The notes under the pieces: model-generated
Told to the model about the DNA's origin: nothing
The model's database searches: none
The model's input: only the letters and a program-made list of their open reading frames with translations
Made by a program: the position numbers and the translations under genes
Source: Isoalcanivorax indicus
GTDB taxonomy: Bacteria; Pseudomonadota; Gammaproteobacteria; Pseudomonadales; Alcanivoracaceae
Direction of reading: 5' to 3'
Assembly (NCBI RefSeq): GCF_003259185.1
Contig: NZ_QGMP01000001.1
Coordinates: 1,860,001 to 1,924,000, forward strand
DNA length: 64,000 nucleotides
Part shown: positions 39,424 to 48,717 of the stretch, in pieces
How the letters are laid out: each line of letters opens with the position of its first letter
How positions within the stretch are numbered: position 1 is the first letter of the stretch

Positions 39424-40638
39424 CTAGCGGTAATTAAGGCCCATGGCGCTACGCACCTCTTCCAGCGTGGCGCGGGCTGCCTCGCGAGCTTCCTCGCACC
39501 CTTCCGAAACAATGGTACGCACCAGATCGGGATTACGCATGTGTTCCTCGGCCCGGCGCCGGATCGGCTCCAGCTCCGCCTGCACGGCATCGATCACCGG
39601 CTTCTTGCAATCCAGACAGCCGATACCTGCACTGGTGCAGCCTTCCTGAACCCAGGCGCAGGTGGCCTCATCGGAATAGACCTTGTGGAATTCCCACACC
39701 GGGCACTTCTCCGGCGTTCCTGGATCGTCCCGGCGGACACGGGCCGGGTCGGTGGGCATGCGGCGGATCTTCTGCTCCAGCTCATCCGGGTCCTCGCGCA
39801 GGCTGATGGTGTTGCCGTAGGACTTGGACATCTTCTGTCCGTCCAGCCCGGGCATCTTCGATGCCGGCGTCAACAGCGCCTGAGGCTCCGGCAGGATGAC
39901 CTTGCCGCCCCCTTCCAGGTCACCCAGCAACCGTTCGCGATCGCCCAGGGTGATGTTCTGCTGGTCCATGACCAGGGCGCGGGCCGTTTCCAGTGCGCTT
40001 TCATCGCCCTGCTCCTGATAGCGGCGCCGGTTGTCCGCATAGATGCGCGCCTGCTTCTTGCCCATCTTGCGAATCGCCGCCTCGACCGCTTCCTCGAAGC
40101 CGGGCTCACGCCCGTACAGGTGGTTGAAGCGCCGCGCGACCTCGCGCGTGATCTCCACATGGGCCACCTGGTCGGCCCCCACCGGCACCATACCGGCACG
40201 GTACATCAGAATGTCCGCAGACTGCAGCAACGGATAGCCCAGGAAGCCATAGGTGGCCAGGTCTTTCTCCTTGAGCTTTTCCTGCTGGTCCTTGTAGGTC
40301 GGCACCCGCTCCAGCCAACCCAGCGGCGTCATCATCGACAGCAGCAGATGCAGCTCGGCATGCTCCGGCACGCGCGACTGGATGAACAGGGTCGAGGAGC
40401 CAGGATTGACACCAGCCGCCAGCCAGTCGATCACCATGTCCCAGACCGCTTGCTCGATCTTCTGCGGGTTCTCGTACTCAGTGGTCAGGGCATGCCAGTC
40501 CGCCACAAAGAAGAAGCACTCGAATTCATGCTGCAGACGCACCCAGTTCTTCAGCACGCCATGATAGTGACCCAGATGCAGGCGCCCAGTAGGGCGCATG
40601 CCGGACAGAACGCGCTGGGAAGAAACCGCAGAACTCAA
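39424..40638 (-). CDS. trpS: Tryptophanyl-tRNA synthetase
   Basis: Class Ic synthetase of 404 residues that charges tRNA-Trp. The HIGH motif is in MRPTGRLHLGHYHG and the KMSKS motif is GQKMSKSYGN. It belongs to the longer type that contains an internal insertion with cysteines (CAWVQEGCTSAGIGCLDCKK) that could hold a metal or Fe-S site as in some bacterial TrpRS. The start codon is TTG with AGGAG seven bases upstream; no ATG exists before the HIGH region. Confidence 0.93.
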   Translation of the reverse strand: MSSAVSSQRVLSGMRPTGRLHLGHYHGVLKNWVRLQHEFECFFFVADWHALTTEYENPQKIEQAVWDMVIDWLAAGVNPGSSTLFIQSRVPEHAELHLLLSMMTPLGWLERVPTYKDQQEKLKEKDLATYGFLGYPLLQSADILMYRAGMVPVGADQVAHVEITREVARRFNHLYGREPGFEEAVEAAIRKMGKKQARIYADNRRRYQEQGDESALETARALVMDQQNITLGDRERLLGDLEGGGKVILPEPQALLTPASKMPGLDGQKMSKSYGNTISLREDPDELEQKIRRMPTDPARVRRDDPGTPEKCPVWEFHKVYSDEATCAWVQEGCTSAGIGCLDCKKPVIDAVQAELEPIRRRAEEHMRNPDLVRTIVSEGCEEAREAARATLEEVRSAMGLNYR

Positions 40639-40718
40639 AACAGACTCCTGGAAAGACTGGCAGGTGAAGGGCGGCAGTATACCGGCTCAGGGGACCTGTG
40701 TTCCACGCTTGATAGCGC

Positions 40719-41342
40719 TCAGAAAATGCCTTCGAGGCTGCCAGCCCCTTCACGCACCACTTCAGGGCCGTCCCCCTCTGCCAGGGAAATCACCGTGGTT
40801 TCGGTAAGACCGCAGAAGCCGCCATCAATGATCAGGTCAACACGACCTTCCAGCACGTTGCGCACATCCACCGGATCGGTCAGCGGGTATTCGTCCCCCG
40901 GCAACAACAGGGTCGAGGTCATGATCGGCTCGCCATGCTCGGCCAGCAGACCCTGGCAGATGGCATGTTCCGGCACGCGGATGCCAATGGTGCGCTTCTT
41001 CGGATGCATCAGTCGACGCGGCACCTCTCCGGTCCCCTTGAGAATCCAGGTATAGGCACCGGGGGTATGCGCCTTGAGCAATCGGTAATCCGGATTTTCC
41101 ACCTTGGCATAGGTGGCCAGCACCGACAGGTCCGCACACAACAGGGTGAACTGGTGCTTGTCATCCAGGCGACGCAACTGGATAAGCCTGTCCAGCGCCG
41201 CCTTCTCCCCGATACCACAGCCCAACGCATAGGTCGTATCCGTGGGATAGGCAATCAGCCCACCGGCACGCAGCACCTCGACCGCCTGACGCAGCAGACG
41301 CGGTTGCGGTGTTTCCGGATGGATATGCAGTATCAGGGTCAT
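40719..41342 (-). CDS. yciO: Sua5/YciO/YrdC family protein
   Basis: Protein of 207 residues with the YrdC dsRNA-binding-like fold (GLIAYPTDTTYALGCGI near residue 30, KHQFTLLCADLSVLATYAKV). The pattern and the neighbouring PHP and trpS genes match YciO rather than TsaC; the family makes or is related to threonylcarbamoyl-AMP synthase used in tRNA t6A synthesis. The YciO role itself is unsettled. ATG start. Confidence 0.87.
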   Translation of the reverse strand: MTLILHIHPETPQPRLLRQAVEVLRAGGLIAYPTDTTYALGCGIGEKAALDRLIQLRRLDDKHQFTLLCADLSVLATYAKVENPDYRLLKAHTPGAYTWILKGTGEVPRRLMHPKKRTIGIRVPEHAICQGLLAEHGEPIMTSTLLLPGDEYPLTDPVDVRNVLEGRVDLIIDGGFCGLTETTVISLAEGDGPEVVREGAGSLEGIF

Positions 41343-41409
41343 GCGGTCGCCCGAGGCTCATGGGAGTGCGGCGGCCATTGTAGGGGCCAGACGCCGCCCC
41401 GGCCAGCCT

Positions 41410-42267
41410 TCAGGCCGCCAGGGCCGCATCGGGCCGGAACAACTCGGCCACCGGGCGGGCGCCCTCGGGCAGCGCAGGCAGGCGGCCCAGAGTGAGCCAT
41501 TTCTGCGCCGGGGTGTGGAAATCCGAACCGCCCGAGGCGTGCAGCGGGAAATCCCGCAGGCATTCGCGCAGCAGGGCCTGCTGGACGTCATTGAGGCGCG
41601 GCATGGCGACTTCCAGCGCCTGCCCACCGGCGTCACAGAAATCCGTCAACAGCTGCCGCAGCTTGCGCCGGGTCAGCCCGTAACGCACCGGGTGCGCCAC
41701 CACCGCAACCCCCCCGGCCGCCCGCAACACCGCCACGGCCTCGGCCATGTCGACCCAGGGCGTGCTGACATAGGCTGACTGGCCCGCCTTGAGATAGCGA
41801 TTGAAGGCATGTTCCTCATCGCGCACCTTGCCCGCAGCCACCAGCATGCGCGCGAACCAGGGGCGCCCCGGGGCATCGGTGTCCGCCAGCGCCGCCGCCC
41901 GGTCGTAGCTGCCCGCCAGACCGGCCGCCTTGTCCAGCCGCTTGCCGATCATTTCGGCGCGGCGTACCCGCGCCTCCTGCTGCGAGGCCACCAGACCCAC
42001 CAGCCCGGCATCCGCAGTGTCCATGCCCAGCCCGACGATGTGCAGTTCGCGCCGGGACCAGGAGGCCGACACCTCGATGCCCGGCAGCAGGCTGATACCG
42101 TGCACCTGTGCAGCCCGGGCGGCCTCCGGCAGCCCGGCCAGGGTGTCATGGTCGGTCAGCGCCAGCTGCTGCACACCGGCGGCAGCGGCAGCATCGACCA
42201 GTGCGGTCGGGCTCAGGGTGCCGTCCGAGGCCGTGCTGTGGCAGTGATAATCGTAGATGACAGACAA
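41410..42267 (-). CDS. rnm: PHP domain 5'-3' exoribonuclease (RNase AM/YciV-like)
   Basis: PHP-type metallophosphoesterase of 285 residues. Metal-binding motifs are YDYHCHSTASDGTLSP near the start, LTDHDTLAGL and LLPGIEVSA, then GVAVVAHPVRYGL and ASGGSDFHTP. This agrees with E. coli YciV (RNase AM), which trims 5' ends of rRNA and degrades short RNA and pAp. Start is TTG with GGAG seven bases upstream. The rnm-yciO pair is conserved next to trp/rluB genes in gammaproteobacteria. Confidence 0.88.
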   Translation of the reverse strand: MSVIYDYHCHSTASDGTLSPTALVDAAAAAGVQQLALTDHDTLAGLPEAARAAQVHGISLLPGIEVSASWSRRELHIVGLGMDTADAGLVGLVASQQEARVRRAEMIGKRLDKAAGLAGSYDRAAALADTDAPGRPWFARMLVAAGKVRDEEHAFNRYLKAGQSAYVSTPWVDMAEAVAVLRAAGGVAVVAHPVRYGLTRRKLRQLLTDFCDAGGQALEVAMPRLNDVQQALLRECLRDFPLHASGGSDFHTPAQKWLTLGRLPALPEGARPVAELFRPDAALAA

Positions 42268-42413
42268 GCGTCTCTCCGAGCTGGCTTTCCGGGCAGGTTT
42301 CGCGCAGCGTACCCCAGCCCCGGCGACTCCGCCAGCAGCCTGTGCCAGCCGCAGCAGTGGCTGTAGCGCATGCCGCCCCCTATACTATCCGGCTCTTGCG
42401 GACTGGAGCCGGC

Positions 42414-43055
42414 ATGAAAAAGGTCTTCGATTACCTGCCAGTGGTGGTGTTTTTCGCGCTCTACTTCCTGAGTGGCCGCGACATCTACCTGGCCACCTGG
42501 GGCATCCTCATTGCCTGTCTGGTTCAGGTCAGCGCCGGCTGGCTGATCTGGCGCAAGGTCGAGCGCATGCACCTGCTGGTGTTCGTGGTCACCGTGATCT
42601 TCGGCGGCCTGACCCTGCTGCTGCGCGACGATGTCTTTATCAAATGGCGCCCCACCGTCATCTATGGCCTGCTCGCCATGGTGCTGCTCGGTGGCCAGTT
42701 CCTGCGTGAACGCATCCTGCTGCAGCGCATGTGTGAAGCCATGATGATCACCGGTCTGGGCCATATCGTGCCGCTGAGCCGGCGCCACTGGACCATACTG
42801 AACTTCGCCTTCGTGCTGTACTTCAGCTTCCTCGGCGTACTGAATATCTATGTGGCCTACCAGTTCAGCACCGACTTCTGGGTCAACTTCAAACTGATCG
42901 GCTTTACGGCCCTCAATTTCGTCTTCTACATCAGCCTGTTCGGCTACGTTTACACCCTGTTGCCGGAAGAAGAGCGGAACCGCCTGTTCCGCGAAAGCGG
43001 CGCCAGCAAGGGCGACAACACAGACGCTCAGGCGAACCCCGAAGACAAAGGATAA
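42414..43055 (+). CDS. yciB: Inner membrane septation/intracellular protein YciB
   Basis: Polytopic inner-membrane protein of 213 residues with five or six membrane segments; the start [21 protein letters not shown] and the segment [18 protein letters not shown] are family signatures (also called IspZ/septation protein A). E. coli YciB links cell-envelope synthesis and division. The ATG at 42414 follows GGAG; earlier frame start is unsupported. Co-directional with yciI, eight bases apart, as in many gammaproteobacteria. The C-terminal tail is charged and longer than usual. Confidence 0.9.
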   Translation: MKKVFDYLPVVVFFALYFLSGRDIYLATWGILIACLVQVSAGWLIWRKVERMHLLVFVVTVIFGGLTLLLRDDVFIKWRPTVIYGLLAMVLLGGQFLRERILLQRMCEAMMITGLGHIVPLSRRHWTILNFAFVLYFSFLGVLNIYVAYQFSTDFWVNFKLIGFTALNFVFYISLFGYVYTLLPEEERNRLFRESGASKGDNTDAQANPEDKG

Positions 43056-43063
43056 CTGCACCT

Positions 43064-43363
43064 ATGTTCTACGCGATCATCAGCGAAGACGTTCCCGACA
43101 GCCTGGCCCTGCGCAAGCAGGCGCGGCCGGACCACCTGGCCCGGCTGGAGGCCCTGCGCGACGCCGGACGGCTGCTGCTGGCCGGCCCGCATCCGGCGGA
43201 AGACTGCGAAGACCCCGGCGAGGCAGGCTTTACCGGGTCCCTCGTGGTGGCAGAATTCGACTCGCTCGAGGCCGCCCGGGCCTGGGCGGACGCCGACCCC
43301 TACATGACAGCGGGGGTCTACCGCGCGGTGACAGTGAAACCATTTCGTAAAGTTCTGCCCTGA
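43064..43363 (+). CDS. yciI: YciI-like protein
   Basis: Small 99-residue dimeric alpha/beta protein with the family His-Asp pair region ([33 protein letters not shown]). Ferredoxin-like YCII domain; some relatives are dehalogenase- or dehydrogenase-like, but YciI itself has no proven function. Follows yciB closely. Confidence 0.9.
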   Translation: MFYAIISEDVPDSLALRKQARPDHLARLEALRDAGRLLLAGPHPAEDCEDPGEAGFTGSLVVAEFDSLEAARAWADADPYMTAGVYRAVTVKPFRKVLP

Positions 43364-43407
43364 TGTGATGCCGGTCACAACTCTGCAAAAGCGCCTTTCC
43401 CTACACT
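43364..43407 (+). promoter_or_regulatory. CRP/Vfr-type site and class II promoter
   Basis: TGTGA-TGCCGG-TCACA (43364-43379) has both CRP half-sites intact with the standard six-base spacer. A TACACT -10 lies at 43402-43407 with no -35 hexamer, so transcription would begin near 43413, placing the centre of the site at about -41.5, the geometry of class II CRP-activated promoters. It lies between yciI and the SH3-domain gene. Confidence 0.65.
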
Positions 43408-43446
43408 GCGCCCGCACTCAAACATGATTACGGAGAGAAGATTCCG

Positions 43447-44121
43447 ATGCGTCACCTTGCGCTTTGTCTGCTTGCCCTGCTGATCCTCGGCATCACCACA
43501 CCTCAGGCCGCCCAGGCCAGCACCGGCTGGATCGGCGACACCCTGTTCGTACCGGTACGGGCTGGCGCCGGCAACGGCTTCCGCATTGTCCATCGTGGCC
43601 TGCGCACTGGCACCCGGGTTGAAATCCTGGAATGGGAACAAGGCGCAGAATGGGCCCAGATTCGCACCGGCGATACCGAGGGCTGGGTTGAAACCCAGTA
43701 CCTGAGCCGTTCGCCCATCGCCCAGGTGCGTCTGGAGCAGGCACAGCAGAATGCCCAGCGCATGGAACAGCAACTGGCCACCGCACGGGAAGAGCTGGCC
43801 AGCGTGACCCGTGAGCGGGACCAACTGGCCGGGCGCGCTCGCGAACTTGACCAGAGCCTGAACGCTCGGGGGGAAGAACTGGAGAAGTTGCAGGAAGTGG
43901 CCGCCGATCCGATGCGTCTTGATCGGGCCAACCGTCAGCTCAATGAGGAAATCAGCCTGCTGCGTACCGAACTTGACCAGGTGCGCGCCGAGAACAGCCA
44001 GTTGCGTAACGACCAGACCTTCAAGGGCTGGATGTTTGCCCTGCTGACCATCTTCGGCGGCATGCTGCTGGGCTGGTACTTCAAATCACGCAGTGGGCGC
44101 CAGCGCAACAGCTGGGTCTGA
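43447..44121 (+). CDS. SH3 domain membrane protein (TIGR04211/YgiM-like)
   Basis: Exported, membrane-anchored protein of 224 residues: signal peptide (cleavage near AQA, residue 23), a bacterial SH3 domain (about 25-85; GDTLFVPVRAGAGNGFRIVHRGL...WVETQYLSRSP), a long coiled coil (about 90-190) and a C-terminal membrane helix MFALLTIFGGMLLGWYF with basic end. This matches YgiM-like proteins. GGAGAG precedes the ATG. The upstream CRP-type site suggests carbon- or cAMP-dependent control. Confidence 0.88.
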   Translation: MRHLALCLLALLILGITTPQAAQASTGWIGDTLFVPVRAGAGNGFRIVHRGLRTGTRVEILEWEQGAEWAQIRTGDTEGWVETQYLSRSPIAQVRLEQAQQNAQRMEQQLATAREELASVTRERDQLAGRARELDQSLNARGEELEKLQEVAADPMRLDRANRQLNEEISLLRTELDQVRAENSQLRNDQTFKGWMFALLTIFGGMLLGWYFKSRSGRQRNSWV

Positions 44122-44125
44122 CGCC

Positions 44126-45352
44126 TCAGAGAATCCCGAACAGGGTCTCGACCCGTAACACGACCCCCGTGGCCGTGCGGTAGCCTGTCTCCCGCGGCCA
44201 CAGCAGGTACGGCTCGATCTCGTAGTAGAACCAGGGCCGCCAGGTGTTGCGGCGATAGGTCACCCCGGCCCGGTAGTTTTCCACCTTCGGGTCCGGGCGG
44301 GTAAATCCCTCGACACTGACCAGATAACGCATGGCTGACCGCCGCGTCAGCTCGCGGCCGACCACCGCGCTTTGCTGCCAGAACCAGCCTTCCCCCTCGT
44401 CGATCAGTTCGTTACTGATTTCCGCGTAGCTGGTCAGACGAAACAGCGTATGGCTGTCCAGTGGCCGGTCGAAATCGAACACGCTGCGTGAACGAAAGCC
44501 ACGTGTGTCACGCCAGTCCACCGTTTCCGTGAGACGAAACGACCAGTTCTCCGAAATCGGTTTCTGATACCGGTAGCGCGCTCGCCAGAACGCCTTGAAG
44601 TTGGAACGCAGGCCGATGTCCATGTCCAGGTCCATGTCATCCGCCGTGCGCAATACCCAGTTCACGCCAGCGCGAAAGGTGTTGTCCTCCCGCTGACCGG
44701 TAGTCTCCGGCGAGCCGGGCAAGCCGGCATTGTCATCCTCGAAGTCCCGCTCACTGGCAAACACCAGACTCAGTCGCCGCTCCAGCCCGGGCAGGTGCGC
44801 ACGCACGCGAAAACGCACATCACTGTCGCGCTCACCGTCGTCCTGCAGCAACTGGGCGGCCACCACCCGCACCGAGGTGCCGGAGCTGCTGCGGCTCTGA
44901 TCGTCGGGGTCGCCAAAGACACCATCCAGCCATTGGGTGGGCCAGCACAGGCCACGGGAAAACGCGTAATGGGTGCGATCGACCCAACGCAGTTCGTCAA
45001 CCGACCAGGGGTCACAATCATCAGGAACACGGTAGGCCTGCCCGGTTTTCTCATCCACCTCCAGCACGATGCTGCCGTCGGCTTCTTCCTGCCAGCCTTC
45101 CGGGTCGAACAGGGGGGTGTCGTCAACCGGTTCGTCATCCTCCTCGTCCGGGCCTGGATCCCAGAGCATGACGTCACTGTCCAGAGGCTCCTTGTTGCCC
45201 TCCAGGGCAGAAGCCGGCACGCACAGCCACCACAACGCCAGGCACCACAGCAGTCGCCGCACCGGGCGCGGCCGTTGTATGGCTGCCGATGTCCTGCGCC
45301 CGCACTGCACGCTTCCTGCGCCCGGTCTGATATGAGCTACTGCCACAGCCAC
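44126..45352 (-). CDS. Hypothetical exported protein, possible outer-membrane beta-barrel
   Basis: About 400 residues of unknown family. A hydrophobic signal (RRLLWCLALWWLCVPASA) precedes an acidic low-complexity stretch (DPGPDEEDDEPVDDTPLFD). The C-terminal 250 residues show alternating polar/aromatic patterns (FRLTETVDWRDTRGFRSRSVFDF; RPWFYYEIEPYLLWPRE) and the last strand ends GVVLRVETLFGIL, suggesting an outer-membrane barrel. The N-terminus has no ATG; GTG codons at 45352, 45346 and 45310 are candidates and 45352 is given as the outer limit. Convergent with the SH3-domain gene, four bases apart. Confidence 0.65.
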   Translation of the reverse strand: MAVAVAHIRPGAGSVQCGRRTSAAIQRPRPVRRLLWCLALWWLCVPASALEGNKEPLDSDVMLWDPGPDEEDDEPVDDTPLFDPEGWQEEADGSIVLEVDEKTGQAYRVPDDCDPWSVDELRWVDRTHYAFSRGLCWPTQWLDGVFGDPDDQSRSSSGTSVRVVAAQLLQDDGERDSDVRFRVRAHLPGLERRLSLVFASERDFEDDNAGLPGSPETTGQREDNTFRAGVNWVLRTADDMDLDMDIGLRSNFKAFWRARYRYQKPISENWSFRLTETVDWRDTRGFRSRSVFDFDRPLDSHTLFRLTSYAEISNELIDEGEGWFWQQSAVVGRELTRRSAMRYLVSVEGFTRPDPKVENYRAGVTYRRNTWRPWFYYEIEPYLLWPRETGYRTATGVVLRVETLFGIL

Positions 45353-45431
45353 CTACTCGCCCTGCCTTGGACGAGCATAGCCCCGCCCATGGAGGCAGGA
45401 CCAGCAGCGGATTGCAAAATCTGGCCATGGG

Positions 45432-46613
<1,182 letters not shown>

Positions 46614-46826
46614 GGGGGATGCCTCTGCAAGTGATCAAGCGGAAAACTGCCGGCGAGCATAGAAAGCCGCCAGGCCCGCGCCAATGACGCCAATGTTCAA
46701 AAAACCTGACCGGAAACACCAGCGGCCAGCCTGTTGACCCGGGCGCCACCCTGCGCCGTCGTGAATGGTCGCCAGACGCCCGCTTTTCCGCTAGGATGGC
46801 GCCCCTCTGAATTACTATACAAGTGT

Positions 46827-47717
46827 ATGAATATTATCCATCACCTGCGCGCTGTACTGGCCCTCACCCTGATCGCCGTGAATACGCTGATCCTGGCCAT
46901 CCCCCTGTACCTGCTGACCCTGGTCAAGCTGGCCATTCGTCGCGAGGGCCTCCAGGTCACCCTGTCGCGCTGGCTGGTGCGCATTGCCGAGCTGTGGATG
47001 TCGGTGAACAATACGGTGATCGCCCTGATCAGCCGCCCCCGCTTTCATGTCGAAGGCACCGAGTCCCTGCGTTACGACGACTGGTATCTGGCCACCAGCA
47101 ATCACCAGTCCTGGGCCGATATCCTGATCATGCAGAAGGTGTTCAACCGCCGGGTGCCGATTCTCAAGTTCTTCCTCAAGCAGGAACTGCTCAAGGTGCC
47201 GGTGCTGGGCCACGCCTGGTGGGCACTGGATTTCCCCTTCATGAAGCGCCATACCCGCGAGGAAATCGAGAAAAACCCGAGCCTCAAGGGCAAGGACCTG
47301 GAAACCACCCGCAAGGCCTGCGAGAAATTTGCCTACTTCCCCACCTCGGTGATGAACTTCTTCGAGGGCACACGCTTCACCCCGGCCAAGCATGACCAGC
47401 AGCAATCGCCCTACAAGTATCTGCTCAAACCGAAAGCCGGCGGCACCGCCTTCACCCTCGGCGCCATGGGCGGGAAATTGAAAACCCTGCTGGATGTGAC
47501 CATTATCTATCCCAAGGATGCACCGCGATCGCTGAATGCCTTCCTCGGCGGCGCCATTCGTGACATCCAGGTGGTAGTGCAGATACGGGATATCCCCGCC
47601 TGGACTGCCGAGGGGGACTACGAAAACGACCCGGCCTTCCGGGCCCGTTTCCAGCAATGGATTTCCGAACTGTGGGCCGAAAAGGACGCACTGTTACAGG
47701 CTCGTCTGGATACCTGA
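46827..47717 (+). CDS. PlsC-like acyltransferase (YihG-type)
   Basis: Membrane-bound glycerophosphate-type acyltransferase of 296 residues. An N-terminal membrane helix region (about 8-35) is followed by NHQSWAD (NHxxxxD, 92-98), then FPFMKR and FFEGTRFTP (FxxGTR) for phosphate binding. Closest by pattern to YihG/YihF-type lysophosphatidic acid acyltransferases. The ATG at 46827 lacks a ribosome binding site and lies about nine bases after a TACTAT hexamer, so the mRNA could be leaderless; the in-frame extension upstream is not plausible. Confidence 0.87.
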   Translation: MNIIHHLRAVLALTLIAVNTLILAIPLYLLTLVKLAIRREGLQVTLSRWLVRIAELWMSVNNTVIALISRPRFHVEGTESLRYDDWYLATSNHQSWADILIMQKVFNRRVPILKFFLKQELLKVPVLGHAWWALDFPFMKRHTREEIEKNPSLKGKDLETTRKACEKFAYFPTSVMNFFEGTRFTPAKHDQQQSPYKYLLKPKAGGTAFTLGAMGGKLKTLLDVTIIYPKDAPRSLNAFLGGAIRDIQVVVQIRDIPAWTAEGDYENDPAFRARFQQWISELWAEKDALLQARLDT

Positions 47718-48619
47718 GCAGCGCTCTGGCGCTGCTGTGGCTGCTGGCGCCGCTGACGGCGCCCGCCAGCGCCCTGTACCGCTGGCAGGATCACGACGGC
47801 CGCTGGCATTTTTCTGACCGCGCCCCCGATCATGACCTGGTGGAAGACCTGTCCGAGCGCTACCGCCAGCCGGACGCTCCGGATATCCGTATCGAGACCC
47901 GCGATTACACCCTGTCCCCGGCACTGCGCCAGCGCCTTGAGCTGTCCATCACCCGTATCTTCACCATCTACCGCCAGGCCCTGAGCGTTACGCCGCCCAC
48001 CGACACCCCTTTCGACATACTGCTTTACGGCGACGCCGAGGCCTATCGTGCCTATGCCCGCGCCACCGCGCCGCAACTGGAAAACCCTGCCGGCTTCTTC
48101 AACGGCCAGACCCGCCGTATCACGGCACTCGCCCTGCCTGATCACGATGCCCTGCTGCGCCTGATCACGCACGAGTGTTCCCACGCCATCTCTGCCACCC
48201 AGGGCGGCTATGTGCCGATCTGGCTGAATGAGGGGCTGGCCGAATACTTTTCCCAACTGCAGCTCTACGGCATGACCGCCGAGGTCCCGGTGGCCGATCA
48301 CTGGCTGCGCCAGCTGCGCCGCCAGCCGCTTGCCGCCGATACCCTGCGGCGCACCGTGGACGCCCCGCCCAAAGACTGGCAAGCCGCAGCGGGCTCGGGC
48401 CACAGCTACGCCGTCAGCTGGTCACTGGTCTGGTTCCTGATGGACAGCCCGGAGGGTCGCGAGCTGCTGCGCACCCTGCTGGCCCGCGTGGCCGACGACC
48501 CACGCCCGTTGCTGCACAGCGTGGAACTCATCGACGCGCACTGGCCCGGCGGCTTCAACGCCCTCGAACAGGCCTGGCGGCAATGGCTGCCGCGCGCCAG
48601 CGGTCGGCATCGGTACTAG
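47657..48619 (+). CDS. Secreted gluzincin-type metallopeptidase with DUF4124
   Basis: Exported protein of up to 320 residues. A hydrophobic signal (about 19-38, ending APASA) precedes a DUF4124 segment (LYRWQDHDGRWHFSDRAP), and the C-terminal part holds HECSH (172-176) with a downstream NEGLAEYF (E192/E196), i.e. the HExxH + NExxAE pattern of MA-clan gluzincins (peptidase MA-like). It overlaps the acyltransferase end by 61 bases; the start may be ATG 47657 or a GTG at 47672. Confidence 0.8.
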   Translation: MDFRTVGRKGRTVTGSSGYLSSALALLWLLAPLTAPASALYRWQDHDGRWHFSDRAPDHDLVEDLSERYRQPDAPDIRIETRDYTLSPALRQRLELSITRIFTIYRQALSVTPPTDTPFDILLYGDAEAYRAYARATAPQLENPAGFFNGQTRRITALALPDHDALLRLITHECSHAISATQGGYVPIWLNEGLAEYFSQLQLYGMTAEVPVADHWLRQLRRQPLAADTLRRTVDAPPKDWQAAAGSGHSYAVSWSLVWFLMDSPEGRELLRTLLARVADDPRPLLHSVELIDAHWPGGFNALEQAWRQWLPRASGRHRY

Positions 48620-48717
48620 CCTTATTGTGGTGGAGTGCTGCGCTGGGGCTTATTACCTGAGCGGCTTATGATTATGATGGGCGCCCAGGCACACAGTAAG
48701 CGCACAAGGGGACATGC

